Below, one piece after another: positions 1 to 9,032 of a stretch of 64,000 bases of DNA (positions are counted from its first letter, which is position 1; each line of letters starts with the position of its first letter). Where the stretch lies: the NCBI GenBank assembly GCA_910589385.1, contig CAJUTU010000008.1, forward strand, positions 1-64,000, written 5' to 3'. This DNA is from an uncultured Lachnospiraceae bacterium (GTDB lineage: Bacteria > Bacillota > Clostridia > Lachnospirales > Lachnospiraceae). The translations under genes and the position numbers were made by a program. The notes under the pieces are model-generated. The model did not search any database and was not told where the DNA came from. It was given only the letters and a program-made list of their open reading frames with translations.

Positions 1-76
1 CTTGAAAATATAAGGTTTGTAACAAAAAAATAGGTAGTAAATTTGACACTACCAACACTATCAAGGAGGAAAGATT

Positions 77-1663
77 ATGAATGTAACAGTAGCGTATGAA
101 GACGTCGTCAGCGTCGTTTCGCAGATTTCTGGTTATCTGATTGTAATCGGGATTCTGTTTGTGGCAATGGTGGCAGCATTGGTTCTTGCAAAGAAAGCAG
201 GAAAACCGAAATCCGGTTTTATCCGCTGGCAGTCAGTGATCGCATTTCTTGCGGCAACAGCAGTCGTTGTGAATACGATCCTGCTGGTGCCTATGGCGGA
301 TCTGATCTCCGCTTCTATGGTTGAGATTGGAACCCTAAGCGATGAGACCTCCGGCAATTCGCGAGCAGTCGTGGAAGAGGTTGCCGGTGAAGGAATCGTA
401 ATGACGAAGAATGAGGAAGGCACATTGCCTTTGGAAGGTGTTGAGAATCTAAACGTATTTGGATGGGCATCCACGAACCCAATCTACGGTGGGACCGGTT
501 CGGGGATCATTGACGCATCTACGGCAGTTGACCTATTGGGCGGTCTGGAAAATGCCTGATTTTCATTAAACAGCGAACTTTCTGATTTCTATAAGGAGTA
601 CCGTGAGGATCGGCCGGTTATCAGTATCAATGAGGGCCAGGACTGGACGCTCCCGGAGCCGACGGTTGACAGCTATACGGATGAGATGATTAATAATGCG
701 AAGGAATTCTCTGATACGGCAGTGATCGCAAATGCAGGGGTCCAGACAGTCAAGGTGGATTCTGTAAACAAATTCCCCACAATAGACAGCGACGGGCCTG
801 CAGGAGTGAACTCCTTCATGGTAGGGGCATACGGCACAGGGTATTGCGCGCAGATCCTGTTAGCGCAGACATGGAATATCGAGCTGGCAAATAAATTAGC
901 AGACGGTATCTGTAAAGAGTTTGTAGATTTTGGAATGAATGGATGGTATGCGCCCTCTATGAATCTGCACCGCTCTCCATTCGGCGGACGTGATTTTGAA
1001 TATTATTCAGAGGACAGCCTGCTGAGTGCAAAGATGGCGGTGGAAGAGTGTGCTGCAGCTTATCCGTATGGCGTTTATCCATACATTAAGCATTTCGCAT
1101 TCAACGAGCAGGAAACAAACCGAAACGCGATCCTTTGTACCTGGCTGAAAGAGCAGGCAGCCCGTGAACTTTATCTGGAGCCATTTGAAGAGTGTGTAAA
1201 GGCAAATGATGGTTCTGTGTTGGCTGTAATGTCTTCCTATGTATATGTAGGCACTGAGTGGGACGGCGGATGTGCTCTGCTTTTGAACGGCATCCTCCGC
1301 GATGAATGGGGATTCCAGGGCATGGTCCTGTCAGATTATTTTGGAAATTATGGATATATGGATGCAGACAAGGCAGTCCGCGGCGGTACAGATGCAATGC
1401 TTGGCACGACCGGAAACGATGCGATCATGACGGGCCAGGAAAGTGCAACCTCTGTATTGGCTATGCGTCAGGCAGTGTAAAACATCCTTTATACCGTTGT
1501 AAACAGTAATGCTTACACGGAAGAAGCTTATGCCAAAGGAAGCGCAATGCCCGCATGGCAGAAAACACTTTATATGGCAGACGCGGCAGTTGTGATCGTA
1601 CTGGCAGCATTAGAGGTACTGCTGATCCGGTCTTATAAGAAAAAGAAAGAGCAGGCCAAATAA
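77..1663 (+). pseudogene. Decayed GH3 beta-glucosidase, permuted domain order
   Basis: One reading frame runs from ATG 77 (AGGAGG just upstream) to TAA 1661-1663, broken by TGA at 557-559 and TAA at 1478-1480. Both stops fit single-base changes, of GGA and of AAA or a similar codon. The N-terminus has two membrane segments, then the GIVMTKNEEGTLPL-type motif that normally opens the GH3 C-terminal domain. The catalytic barrel follows it, so the order is reversed as in some ruminococcal enzymes. The barrel keeps a KHF-type motif, an SPFGGRDFEYYSED segment and the nucleophile context MVLSDYF (Asp codon near 1333). Residues after KEFSDTAVI jump straight to the barrel, so most of the C-type domain appears deleted. 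The last codons encode a membrane helix and a Lys-rich tail. No ribosome site precedes the second segment, so a separate gene at 686 is unlikely. It is probably inactive. Confidence 0.85.
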
Positions 1664-1732
1664 AGAAAAGCATTAGATTGAAACAGCAGCGGAGCAGGTG
1701 ATCGCTGTATTTGGGGTAAGGCCAAAAAGTGA

Positions 1733-1768
1733 AGAGTTGGTATGACAAAGATAAGCCATACCAACTCT
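1733..1768 (-). terminator. Hairpin between convergent GH3 remnant and GH31 gene
   Basis: A 12-bp perfect inverted repeat (AGAGTTGGTATG / CATACCAACTCT) has a 12-nt loop. Read on the minus strand it lies just past the GH31 stop and is followed by a T-rich stretch (TTCACTTTTT). The plus side lacks a T-run, so it mainly serves the GH31 gene. Confidence 0.6.
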
Positions 1769-1783
1769 GAGCCATGACATGTT

Positions 1784-4231
1784 TCAAGCTGTGAGTATTT
1801 CACAGAGTTCTCCGAGCAATGCCGGATTGAGATTCATATACGCAAGGGAAGCGACAGCATCTTTTCCCAGCTTTTTCACATTGTTCAATACACTTGCTTT
1901 CAGATCATATTCAATCTGTGCCTTTTCAAGAACCTTATAGCAGCGTTCTTCGATGCCAGGCCCTGCGATAGAAAGCCCCTGGGGGAAGGTGATACAGATT
2001 TCTTTCTCAACAGATGTGGCCGGAATCTCTATAGTCAGGCAGGAGGTATCACTGCAATAGGATACTTTTGCGTCAAGGAAAATTCCGTCCGCCGCCGCTT
2101 CTATCGTAGTTTTTTCCACAGCAGTAAATACCAGTTTCCAGGTCCTGTTATTTGGAAGGACGGAAAGATTTCCCGTAGCCTTTCCGATCACAAACTGCGC
2201 GTTTGTTCCGCTCTGGAATGTAAGCTGCATACTTGCCCAATTCTCATCCGCATCTTCTGCCGTATCTCCGGAATCCTCCCAAAGCATAAAGTTTCCGTCC
2301 GCCGCCGGGAAAATCTTCACTTCCATATGTTCCGGATTGTCCACGCTGTTATCGAAAATACGCATATCTTTCATCGGTACGATGGCCCCTGCCTTCATAA
2401 GCACTGGGATATTTTCCACGCCCCTCCACAGGTTCATCATTCTTCCGCCGTGGTATACTGTGCCGTCAAAGAAATCAGCCCAGAGCCCTTCCGGAAGCCA
2501 GGTGGCTGCCTTTGCTGCTCTTGCGGCAGGATCCTGGGGCTCTGTAATAGGAGAAACAAGAAGCTCCGAGCCAAAATAATATTCGTTCGGAACGTGATAT
2601 GCCTCATCCTGTTCCGGCTCCATATAGTACATTGGCTGGATCAGCGGCAGATCCTCAACATGGGCTCTGCGGTTCATGGTATACAGATATGGGATCAGGC
2701 TGTGGCGCAGACGAAGATATTCCTCCATCACGTTCTGCGTGATCTTGTCGAATTTCCACGGTTCCTTTCCGTTGAACGGGTTATCCGTACTGTGCAGACG
2801 GTTGATCGGGGAGAATACCCCGTATTGTACCCAGCGTGCCATCAGTTCGTCATCCCGTATCCCCATCATATGTCCGCCAATATCATGGCTCCACCACCCA
2901 TAACCGATGTTGCTTGCTGTGTTGGTAAAATAGGGCTGGAAATCCAGGGTGTCCCAGGAAATGACCGTGTCACCCGAGAAGCCTACCGGATATCGATGGC
3001 TTCCTACGCCGGCATACCGCGAAAATGTAATGGAGCGGCTCCCTTTCCAGTTACTGTCCAGATAATGATAATGGTTCAGCATCCACAGCGGATCAAGCCC
3101 CGGTACTTTCGTCAAAGTGCCCTGCTGCCAGTCAAGCCACCAGAAGTCTACGCCTTCTTCTTCAAGCGGATGATGCAGGTCTTTCAGATATACTTCCATA
3201 AAATGTGGGTCTGCCGGGTCGAATTGTACCGGAAGCTCGCTTTCCGGATCAATTCCCATTTTTTCTGCGATACGTTGATAAGGTTCTTCAAAAGCACGGA
3301 TCCCGTCTGCCGGGTGGACATTGAGCGTGATCTTCATTCCATGTTCATGAAGCCAGCCCATAAATTCTGCCGGATCTGGGAAAAAGTTTTTATTCCAGGT
3401 ATATCCGGTCCACCCGCTCCCATATTTTGGATCCATATCATCCACCAGATGCCAGTCCATATCGACAACAGCCACAGAGAACGGCAGCTTTTCTGCCTCA
3501 AAGCGTTCTACCAGTTCTTTGTATTCTTCTTCCGTATACCGGTGATAACGGCTCCACCAGTTACCCAAAGCATATCTTGGGAGCAGAGGCGTCTTTCCGC
3601 ACAGATAATAAAAATCCTTTAGGCATTCCAGATACTGATGCCCATAACCGAAGAAATAGATGTCAGCAATACCGGACTCTCTTGGCTTGATCCAACCGTC
3701 TTCAGTCAGGACCATGGAACGGCTGTCATCCACCAGGGAAAATCCATTTCTGGAGATCACTCCATGCTCAATCGGTACTTTGCCGAGCGTAGGTTCCTTT
3801 ACAGGGGAAGGGTTGAAAAATGCCGGGCCGTTTATCACATCCGATCCGTTTGTCAGATCCAGTGTACGCGCCGTCCCACCCAGGTCATCTGGCTCTTCTC
3901 CATAGTGCCAGGTACTCCCCCAGCCTTGTCCGCAGCCGTTGACCTTGATGCTCAATCCATGAGCCGAAAAAGCTTTCCGGTCATAATGGAGCTCCAGATT
4001 GTCTGTATAAACAGACAATTCATCCGCTGTCTCTACAACTTGAAATTGGGGAACCGGAAAATCACGGTTTAACACGGACTGCGTCGCCCGGTCTTCAAAT
4101 TTTCCGCTTTCATTGTATTCCAAACGGATCAGGGCCGGTGTAAGTACTGTGAACCTGTATTTCTCTCCAGAAATTACCGAGCCTTTGCTGCATACTGGCT
4201 TTGAATTCAGTTTATATCCTTCCATTCCCAT
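1784..4231 (-). CDS. Glycoside hydrolase family 31 (alpha-glycosidase)
   Basis: This 815-residue cytoplasmic enzyme has no signal peptide. It has an N-terminal beta-sandwich, a TIM barrel and C-terminal beta domains, the usual GH31 build and length. The nucleophile is probably the Asp of WWLDWQQG (about residue 367). The general acid is probably the Asp of FSGDT (about 421), followed by the family motif WWSHDIGGH (about 450). The nucleophile context differs from the WIDMNE of classical alpha-glucosidases, so the substrate is not assigned; an alpha-glucoside or alpha-xyloside is possible. The open frame begins at GTG 4240, but AAGGAG at about 4244-4249 lies only a few bases from it and about 10 bases from ATG 4231, so ATG 4231 is preferred. 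It is a single-gene unit next to the GH3 remnant, suggesting a former glycan-use locus. Confidence 0.88.
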   Translation of the reverse strand: MGMEGYKLNSKPVCSKGSVISGEKYRFTVLTPALIRLEYNESGKFEDRATQSVLNRDFPVPQFQVVETADELSVYTDNLELHYDRKAFSAHGLSIKVNGCGQGWGSTWHYGEEPDDLGGTARTLDLTNGSDVINGPAFFNPSPVKEPTLGKVPIEHGVISRNGFSLVDDSRSMVLTEDGWIKPRESGIADIYFFGYGHQYLECLKDFYYLCGKTPLLPRYALGNWWSRYHRYTEEEYKELVERFEAEKLPFSVAVVDMDWHLVDDMDPKYGSGWTGYTWNKNFFPDPAEFMGWLHEHGMKITLNVHPADGIRAFEEPYQRIAEKMGIDPESELPVQFDPADPHFMEVYLKDLHHPLEEEGVDFWWLDWQQGTLTKVPGLDPLWMLNHYHYLDSNWKGSRSITFSRYAGVGSHRYPVGFSGDTVISWDTLDFQPYFTNTASNIGYGWWSHDIGGHMMGIRDDELMARWVQYGVFSPINRLHSTDNPFNGKEPWKFDKITQNVMEEYLRLRHSLIPYLYTMNRRAHVEDLPLIQPMYYMEPEQDEAYHVPNEYYFGSELLVSPITEPQDPAARAAKAATWLPEGLWADFFDGTVYHGGRMMNLWRGVENIPVLMKAGAIVPMKDMRIFDNSVDNPEHMEVKIFPAADGNFMLWEDSGDTAEDADENWASMQLTFQSGTNAQFVIGKATGNLSVLPNNRTWKLVFTAVEKTTIEAAADGIFLDAKVSYCSDTSCLTIEIPATSVEKEICITFPQGLSIAGPGIEERCYKVLEKAQIEYDLKASVLNNVKKLGKDAVASLAYMNLNPALLGELCEILTA

Positions 4232-4288
4232 ATCTGCCACACTCCTTTTTCAGAACATTAGAAATACTCTTTATATGATAGTGTAGAT

Positions 4289-4294
4289 ATTATA
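4289..4294 (-). promoter_or_regulatory. Candidate -10 box for the GH31 gene
   Basis: TATAAT on the minus strand lies about 58 bases upstream of the preferred GH31 start, in a very AT-rich stretch. No convincing -35 box is present at normal spacing, so this is weak. The remainder of 4232-4629 holds the candidate plus-strand promoters listed separately and no convincing gene; a 27-codon frame near 4410 lacks a ribosome site. Confidence 0.3.
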
Positions 4295-4372
4295 ATATAT
4301 ATCATCCCAAAATTCTTTTGTTAATTTTACCGAAAAATATATTATTTTGACTTCAAAAAAGAATTTTCGCTT

Positions 4373-4400
4373 TTGATATCGTGTTTTTTTGTGTTATATT
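4373..4400 (+). promoter_or_regulatory. Candidate upstream promoter toward the Mrp operon
   Basis: TTGATA and TATATT are 16 bases apart. This could give a longer transcript of the antiporter operon; the extended -10 at 4537 is closer and stronger. Confidence 0.35.
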
Positions 4401-4536
4401 CAGAATATCATGAAAAAGTATAGGAAAACATGGCGTGTGGGACGGGGGATTTATGCAAAGAATACCAGGAAATACAAAAACTGTGAGGAATAGCATAAAA
4501 AAATAATAAAAAATAGATTAAATTTGTCGGAAAATC

Positions 4537-4545
4537 TGTTATAAT
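4537..4545 (+). promoter_or_regulatory. Extended -10 promoter of the Mrp-like operon
   Basis: TGTTATAAT is a perfect extended -10 box (TGnTATAAT), about 85 bases before the first gene. The -35 region is poor (TTAAAT at about 4518), which extended -10 promoters tolerate. The predicted start is near 4552. Confidence 0.6.
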
Positions 4546-4629
4546 GAATGTGTTTCGTGATCTGCATGCGCATCAGCGTGCAAGAAAAAATGTCACCAAA
4601 CCGGAGGTTATATTAAGGGAGAAAAAATC

Positions 4630-5097
4630 ATGCTTTTGTTATTCTTTTGTGTATGGATCATATTTAACGGGGCAATGACTGCGGAGATTGCCGTGATCGG
4701 CGCAGTGATTGTCTTTTTGATGTTTGCATTCATCTGTAGGTTTATGGATTATAGTTTAAAGCAGGAGATCCTCCTGTATAAAAAAAGTATCTGCCTTTTG
4801 CACTATATTCTTATATTGGGAAAGGAGATCATGAAAGCGAATATGGCGGTGCTCCGGCTGATCACTTCCAACAGTGAAGTGGTAGAGCCGGTGATGGTGC
4901 GGGTACATACAGATCTGAAATCCAATTTCTGCAGAGTGCTTCTGGCGAACTCAATTACGTTGACTCCAGGGACCATTACCGTGTCAATGGATAGAGATGA
5001 ATATGTGATACATTGTTTGGACAAGTCTCTGTCTGAAGGGATGGAAGATTCTGTCTTTGTGAAAATGCTGGAGAAGCTGGAAAGGATTGGTGAGTGA
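4630..5097 (+). CDS. mrpE: Mrp-type Na+/H+ antiporter subunit E
   Basis: This is a 155-residue membrane protein of the MnhE/MrpE family. Two hydrophobic segments at the N-terminus are followed by a cytoplasmic half that contains the family signature around RVLLANSITLTPGTITV and a polar C-terminal domain. Length is normal for the family. It is the first gene of a ten-gene operon for a multi-subunit cation/proton antiporter in the cytoplasmic membrane. GGGAG lies 8 bases before ATG 4630. MrpE has no ion channel of its own and is thought to help assembly. The next gene starts one base after its stop, so the two are co-translated. Confidence 0.9.
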   Translation: MLLLFFCVWIIFNGAMTAEIAVIGAVIVFLMFAFICRFMDYSLKQEILLYKKSICLLHYILILGKEIMKANMAVLRLITSNSEVVEPVMVRVHTDLKSNFCRVLLANSITLTPGTITVSMDRDEYVIHCLDKSLSEGMEDSVFVKMLEKLERIGE

Positions 5098-5098
5098 T

Positions 5099-5506
5099 AT
5101 GAGGATCATTATGGAGCACTCGTGGATTTTTATATCCATTTTGATATTTTTAGCCATTCTTCTGCTTTTTTGCCTGATCCGTGCCATCAAAGGCCCTACG
5201 ATCGCGGACCGTGTCGTGGCGGTGAATATGATGGGGACCATGGTCATGGTGATCATCGCCATGCTCGCGGTATATATGGGGGAGGGCTATCTTCTGGATA
5301 TCTGCCTGATCTATGCGATGATCAGTTTCCTTGCAGTGGTGGTACTTACAAAAGTGTACAGCGGGGTATATCTGGAGAAGCTTGCCAAAGAAAAAAGAAG
5401 GCATCAGAAAGTCATGGAGGCTGAAATAAAACAGGAAGAAGAGTTCCAGGCTAAAGAAGTCTTGGCAAAGAAAACCGGAACAGAAGAAGGGGGTGAGAGG
5501 CTATGA
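5099..5506 (+). CDS. mrpF: Mrp-type Na+/H+ antiporter subunit F
   Basis: It encodes 135 residues with three predicted membrane helices and the MrpF signature IRAIKGPTIADRVVAVNMMGT near the first loop. A charged tail rich in Lys and Glu, of about 50 residues, extends beyond the usual 90-residue MrpF. The frame is open from TTG 5087, which would overlap mrpE, but ATG 5099 directly after the mrpE stop fits the family N-terminus better; ATG 5111 is also possible. It ends in an ATGA overlap with the next gene. The long charged tail is not typical and may contact other subunits. Confidence 0.88.
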   Translation: MRIIMEHSWIFISILIFLAILLLFCLIRAIKGPTIADRVVAVNMMGTMVMVIIAMLAVYMGEGYLLDICLIYAMISFLAVVVLTKVYSGVYLEKLAKEKRRHQKVMEAEIKQEEEFQAKEVLAKKTGTEEGGERL

Positions 5507-5913
5507 TCCTCATGGAATGGCTGCAATTTGTACTTGGCGTTGCTTTTCTGCTGGCAGGGGTCGGAGTTTTTGCGGTGCAGGTATTCGGCGTTTTTAAATT
5601 TGACTATGTATTGAACCGGATGCATGCGGCTGCGATGGGGGATACTCTTGGCATTGGCATTTCCCTGGCAGGCCTGATCATCTTATCAGGATGGAATTTT
5701 GCATCCTTGAAAATGGCATTGATCATCGTATTTTTATGGAATGCCTCCCCGGTATCCTCTCATTTGACTGCACGTCTGGAGGCAGTGACTAATCCCCATC
5801 TGGAACGGTGCTGTGAGATGGAAGAAGGGGTAACAGAACATATTTGGGATGAGGACCAGAAGGAGATCATCTATGCGGATAAAACTAGGAGGAGAAATGA
5901 TGGCTGCATTTGA
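5503..5913 (+). CDS. mrpG: Mrp-type Na+/H+ antiporter subunit G
   Basis: This 136-residue MnhG/MrpG-family protein has three membrane helices. The family motif DYVLNRMHAAAMGDTLG follows helix one. ATG 5503 overlaps the mrpF stop (ATGA). The C-terminal 30 residues are polar and end in RRRNDGCI, inside the overlap with the next gene. MrpG is a small structural subunit of the antiporter complex. Confidence 0.9.
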   Translation: MILMEWLQFVLGVAFLLAGVGVFAVQVFGVFKFDYVLNRMHAAAMGDTLGIGISLAGLIILSGWNFASLKMALIIVFLWNASPVSSHLTARLEAVTNPHLERCCEMEEGVTEHIWDEDQKEIIYADKTRRRNDGCI

Positions 5914-6160
5914 ATATATATTGATGGGCTTTCTGGTCGTCTGTGCCATTTCCGTCAGTTTTTCCAGAAACCTGCTGAATTCTATTTTGATCTTTATGTC
6001 CTACAGCCTGGTGATGTCGATCATCTGGATACTTCTGGAGTCGCCGGACCTTGCTATTACAGAGGCGGCAGTGGGAGCCGGGGTGACCAGTGTGCTGTTT
6101 TTTGTGACATTAAAGAAGATCCATGCTCTTGGAGAGGAAGATGAGGAAACAGATGAGTAG
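5900..6160 (+). CDS. MbhD-like (DUF4040) subunit of the antiporter complex
   Basis: It encodes 86 residues with three helices and the DUF4040/MbhD signature ESPDLAITEAAVGAGV. In Bacillus-type Mrp this segment forms part of the C-terminal region of the large MrpA subunit; here it is a separate gene, as in membrane-bound hydrogenases and related complexes. The AGGAGGA at 5887-5893 favours ATG 5900 over ATG 5897 or the far upstream frame start at 5849. It overlaps mrpG by 14 bases and the next gene by 8. Confidence 0.85.
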   Translation: MAAFEYILMGFLVVCAISVSFSRNLLNSILIFMSYSLVMSIIWILLESPDLAITEAAVGAGVTSVLFFVTLKKIHALGEEDEETDE

Positions 6161-7124
6161 AAAGATATCAGAGGAAGAATATAAACGTCAACGGATTGTC
6201 CGCATGAAACATTGGCTTAGCGGTGAAAAGGATCTGTATCTGGATAATATGGAAGTCATTCCGTATGGTGAATACAAACCGGATAAAAAGCAGATGGAAC
6301 TCTATGAGCATGATCGGGACGAGGTCATGACACGGACATACGATACGGAGCATAACCGGGTATACCGTTTTTTCCAGAGGTTTTATAAAATGGCGGCAGT
6401 ACTCTGCTGTGTTGCGCTGATCCTGATATTGGCCGTGGAAGTATCTTATCTTCCGCCGGTCGGCTCTGCCAGCAACCCGGCAAGTAATGAGGTGGCGGCA
6501 AAGTATATTGAGGACGGCCTGCAGGATACGGGAGCCGTCAATATTGTGACGGGTATGATCCTGGACTACCGCGCTTTCGATACATTTGGGGAATCTAATG
6601 TGCTGTTTATAGCGACCTGTACAGTACTGATCCTGATGCGGAATGATAAAAAGAAAGGGAAGGGCAGCGCGGAAGATGAGGAACGCCGCGACAGCTTTTA
6701 TGAGCCGAAGAAAGATGCCATCCTACAGATGGGAGCCAGGATCTTAGTGCCCATCATCATGCTCTTTGGGATTTATATCATCTTGAATGGACATCTCTCC
6801 CCGGGAGGAGGATTTTCCGGCGGAGCGGTCATCGGGGCCGGATTGATCTTGTATCTGAATGCATTCGGCTTTGAGAAGACAGAACGCTTTTTTACAGAGA
6901 AGACCTATAAAACAGTTAGTTTCGGGGCACTGCTTTTTTACTGCCTTGCTAAAAGCTATTCTTTTTATACCGGGGCGCATCATCTGGAGAGCGGGATTTC
7001 GCTTGGAACGCCGGGAGCGGTCATCAGCAGCGGGCTGATCCTGCCTTTGAATATCTGTGTCGGTCTGGTGGTCGCATGTACGATGTACGCGTTCTTTGCA
7101 TTGTTTCGAAAAGGAGGATTCTAA
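6153..7124 (+). CDS. mrpB: MbhE-MnhB fusion subunit of the antiporter complex
   Basis: This 323-residue protein joins two known subunits. A polar N-terminal stretch of about 75 residues is followed by an MbhE-like part with one helix, a loop and the motif DYRAFDTFGESNVLF (about residues 140-160). The MnhB/MrpB domain forms the C-terminal 140 residues, with its hallmark GHLSPGGGFSGG and four helices. In classical Mrp the MbhE-like part is the end of MrpA and MnhB is a separate protein. The start is uncertain: ATG 6123, 6141 and 6153 are in frame; 6153, overlapping the previous stop, is chosen from local spacing. The long charged N-terminus is unusual. Confidence 0.82.
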   Translation: MSRKISEEEYKRQRIVRMKHWLSGEKDLYLDNMEVIPYGEYKPDKKQMELYEHDRDEVMTRTYDTEHNRVYRFFQRFYKMAAVLCCVALILILAVEVSYLPPVGSASNPASNEVAAKYIEDGLQDTGAVNIVTGMILDYRAFDTFGESNVLFIATCTVLILMRNDKKKGKGSAEDEERRDSFYEPKKDAILQMGARILVPIIMLFGIYIILNGHLSPGGGFSGGAVIGAGLILYLNAFGFEKTERFFTEKTYKTVSFGALLFYCLAKSYSFYTGAHHLESGISLGTPGAVISSGLILPLNICVGLVVACTMYAFFALFRKGGF

Positions 7125-7127
7125 AGG

Positions 7128-7505
7128 ATGTTTGGTTCCAATCTGATCCCCAATATGGGGGAAGTTGTCGCCATGATCCTCTTTGGCATCGGGTTCGCAA
7201 ACCTCCTGCTCCAGAAGAACCTGATCAAAAAGATCATTGGCTTGAATATCATGGATACGGCAGTCTATCTCTTTCTGGCGATCAAAGGATATATTGAAGG
7301 AAGGGCTGCCCCGATCGTGGCAGACGGGGTGCAGGAAGTAGAAGCCTACATCAACCCGATTCCCAGCGGCCTGGTGCTGACCGGTATCGTAGTCTCTGTC
7401 TCTGTTACTGCATTGATGCTGTCTCTGACGGTGAGGCTGTATAAGCGGTATCACACACTGGACTTGGATGAGATCTCTTCCAGGCTGAAAAAGGAGGGAA
7501 TCTAA
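7128..7505 (+). CDS. mrpC: Mrp-type antiporter subunit C (NuoK-like)
   Basis: It encodes 125 residues with three helices, homologous in pattern to MnhC and to NuoK of complex I. Helix one is followed by the motif GFANLLLQKNLIKKIIGLNI, typical of the family. A conserved loop containing INPIPSGLVLTGIVVSVS matches the usual DPLPQALVLTAIVIG region. It starts 3 bases after the previous stop and ends one base before the next start, so coupling is likely. Confidence 0.92.
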   Translation: MFGSNLIPNMGEVVAMILFGIGFANLLLQKNLIKKIIGLNIMDTAVYLFLAIKGYIEGRAAPIVADGVQEVEAYINPIPSGLVLTGIVVSVSVTALMLSLTVRLYKRYHTLDLDEISSRLKKEGI

Positions 7506-9017
7506 ATGGCATTTGTTCAAAATGTACCTTTCTTCTCTATTATGCTGTCTATGTTTTCAGGGATTGTGTCGTCGGTCCTTCCGGGAAAAGCAGCGAAAAG
7601 GCTGAATACTGCGGTCATTATGCTCATCGGCGCTGCTTCTGCATGGCTTCTTGTCTGGCTGATGGATACGGGCGGCAGCTATACATTTATGATGGGGCAT
7701 TTTCCGGCTCCGTGGGGAAATGAGATTCGGGCCGGGGCATTGGAAGCATGTATGGCCTTATTTTTCTGCGTGATCATGCTGCTGTCCATGATGGGCGGAC
7801 GCAAGAAGCTATTTGATGAAGTCGAAGTGACAAAGCATAATATTTACTATATCCTGACGGATCTTCTGCTGAGTTCTCTATTGGCGCTAGTCTACACAAA
7901 TGACCTTTTTACGGCATATGTGTTTGTGGAGATCAATACGATCGCTGCCTGTGGGCTGATCATGATCCGTCAGAACGGAAGAACGATCGAGGCGGCGGTT
8001 CGCTATATGATCATGAGCCTTTTAGGTTCCGGCCTGCTGCTGATGGGGATCTGTATGTTGTATGACCTGACGGGGCATCTCCTGATGTCAAATATCAAGG
8101 AAAGTGTTGTGGCGATCATGGCGGCAGGAACATACCAGATCCCTCTGACGATCACGATCGGGCTTGTGACAGTGGGGCTTGCGATCAAAAGTGCGTTGTT
8201 TCCCTTCCACTCCTGGCTTCCCGATGCATATGGTTATTCTACGGTATCCTCGGCGGCGATGCTGTCCAGTCTGGTGTCCAAGGGATATATTTTTCTGCTG
8301 ATCAAGATTTTTTACCGTGTGGTAGGATTTGAGATCATCTGTGAAAGTAAGATCCCGAATGTGTTGTTCCTCTTCGGGTTGTGCGGTATGATCTTTGGCT
8401 CCATCAGTGCAATCTGGGAAAAGGATATCCGCCGTATGATCGCATTTTCTTCTGTTGCGCAGATCGGATATATTTATATGGGCTTCGGCCTGGGGACAAC
8501 AGAGGGGATGGTGGCGAGTATTTTCCATATCCTTGCCCACGCGGCAACGAAGTCTCTGCTGTTTATCTCTGCAATCGGGCTGACAGACGTATCAGGGGGG
8601 AGCAGGAACTTCTTTGACCTGACGGGGTCTGCGTACCGTAATAAAGTGGCTGGTGTGGGATTTTCCGTCGGGGCTATGTCCATGGTCGGGATCCCTCTGT
8701 TTTCAGGGTTCGTCAGCAAGCTGCTCTTTGCGGAAGCTGCGGTCATGCATCCTACCCATAAAATGATGCCGACGCTGATCGTACTGGCTGTCAGCACTAT
8801 CCTGAATGCTATTTATTTCCTGAAAACAGTGGTGCGGATCTATGTGCCGGAGAAGAGGGAATTGGAAGCGGAAAAAGGGTATTTTAAGATGACTGTGGGG
8901 CAGCAGAAGCAGTATACTGTTACAATGATTCTGTTTATTGTCATGAATCTGGTGTTGGGAATGATGTCGGAACCAATCCTTGACATTATAGAGACCGGAC
9001 TGACTCATTTTGTTTAG
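7506..9017 (+). CDS. Antiporter-like membrane subunit 1 (NuoL/M/N family)
   Basis: This 503-residue protein has about 14 membrane helices. It carries the family ion-channel residues: a Glu in FVEINTIAACG (helix 5) and a Lys in GLAIKSALFPFHSWLPDAY (helix 7). The DAYGYSTVSSAAMLSS stretch is the counterpart of the usual HPVAPAPASA motif and is more NuoN/MrpD-like. It is the first of four antiporter-type subunits in this operon. AGGAGGGAA precedes ATG 7506 by a few bases. It should form part of the H+/cation path; the ion cannot be told from sequence. Confidence 0.9.
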   Translation: MAFVQNVPFFSIMLSMFSGIVSSVLPGKAAKRLNTAVIMLIGAASAWLLVWLMDTGGSYTFMMGHFPAPWGNEIRAGALEACMALFFCVIMLLSMMGGRKKLFDEVEVTKHNIYYILTDLLLSSLLALVYTNDLFTAYVFVEINTIAACGLIMIRQNGRTIEAAVRYMIMSLLGSGLLLMGICMLYDLTGHLLMSNIKESVVAIMAAGTYQIPLTITIGLVTVGLAIKSALFPFHSWLPDAYGYSTVSSAAMLSSLVSKGYIFLLIKIFYRVVGFEIICESKIPNVLFLFGLCGMIFGSISAIWEKDIRRMIAFSSVAQIGYIYMGFGLGTTEGMVASIFHILAHAATKSLLFISAIGLTDVSGGSRNFFDLTGSAYRNKVAGVGFSVGAMSMVGIPLFSGFVSKLLFAEAAVMHPTHKMMPTLIVLAVSTILNAIYFLKTVVRIYVPEKRELEAEKGYFKMTVGQQKQYTVTMILFIVMNLVLGMMSEPILDIIETGLTHFV

Positions 9018-9032
9018 AAAGGAGACGCATAC

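Noticed and set aside
686..1480. Separate GH3 gene
   Set aside because: It is in the same frame as the upstream part, has no ribosome site and starts in mid-domain; it is part of the pseudogene.
2327..3622. Open frame of 431 codons on the plus strand inside the GH31 gene
   Set aside because: It is antisense to a well supported GH31 protein, has no ribosome site and shows no family motif.
4410..4493. Small 27-codon frame before the Mrp operon
   Set aside because: It has no ribosome site and no recognizable product.
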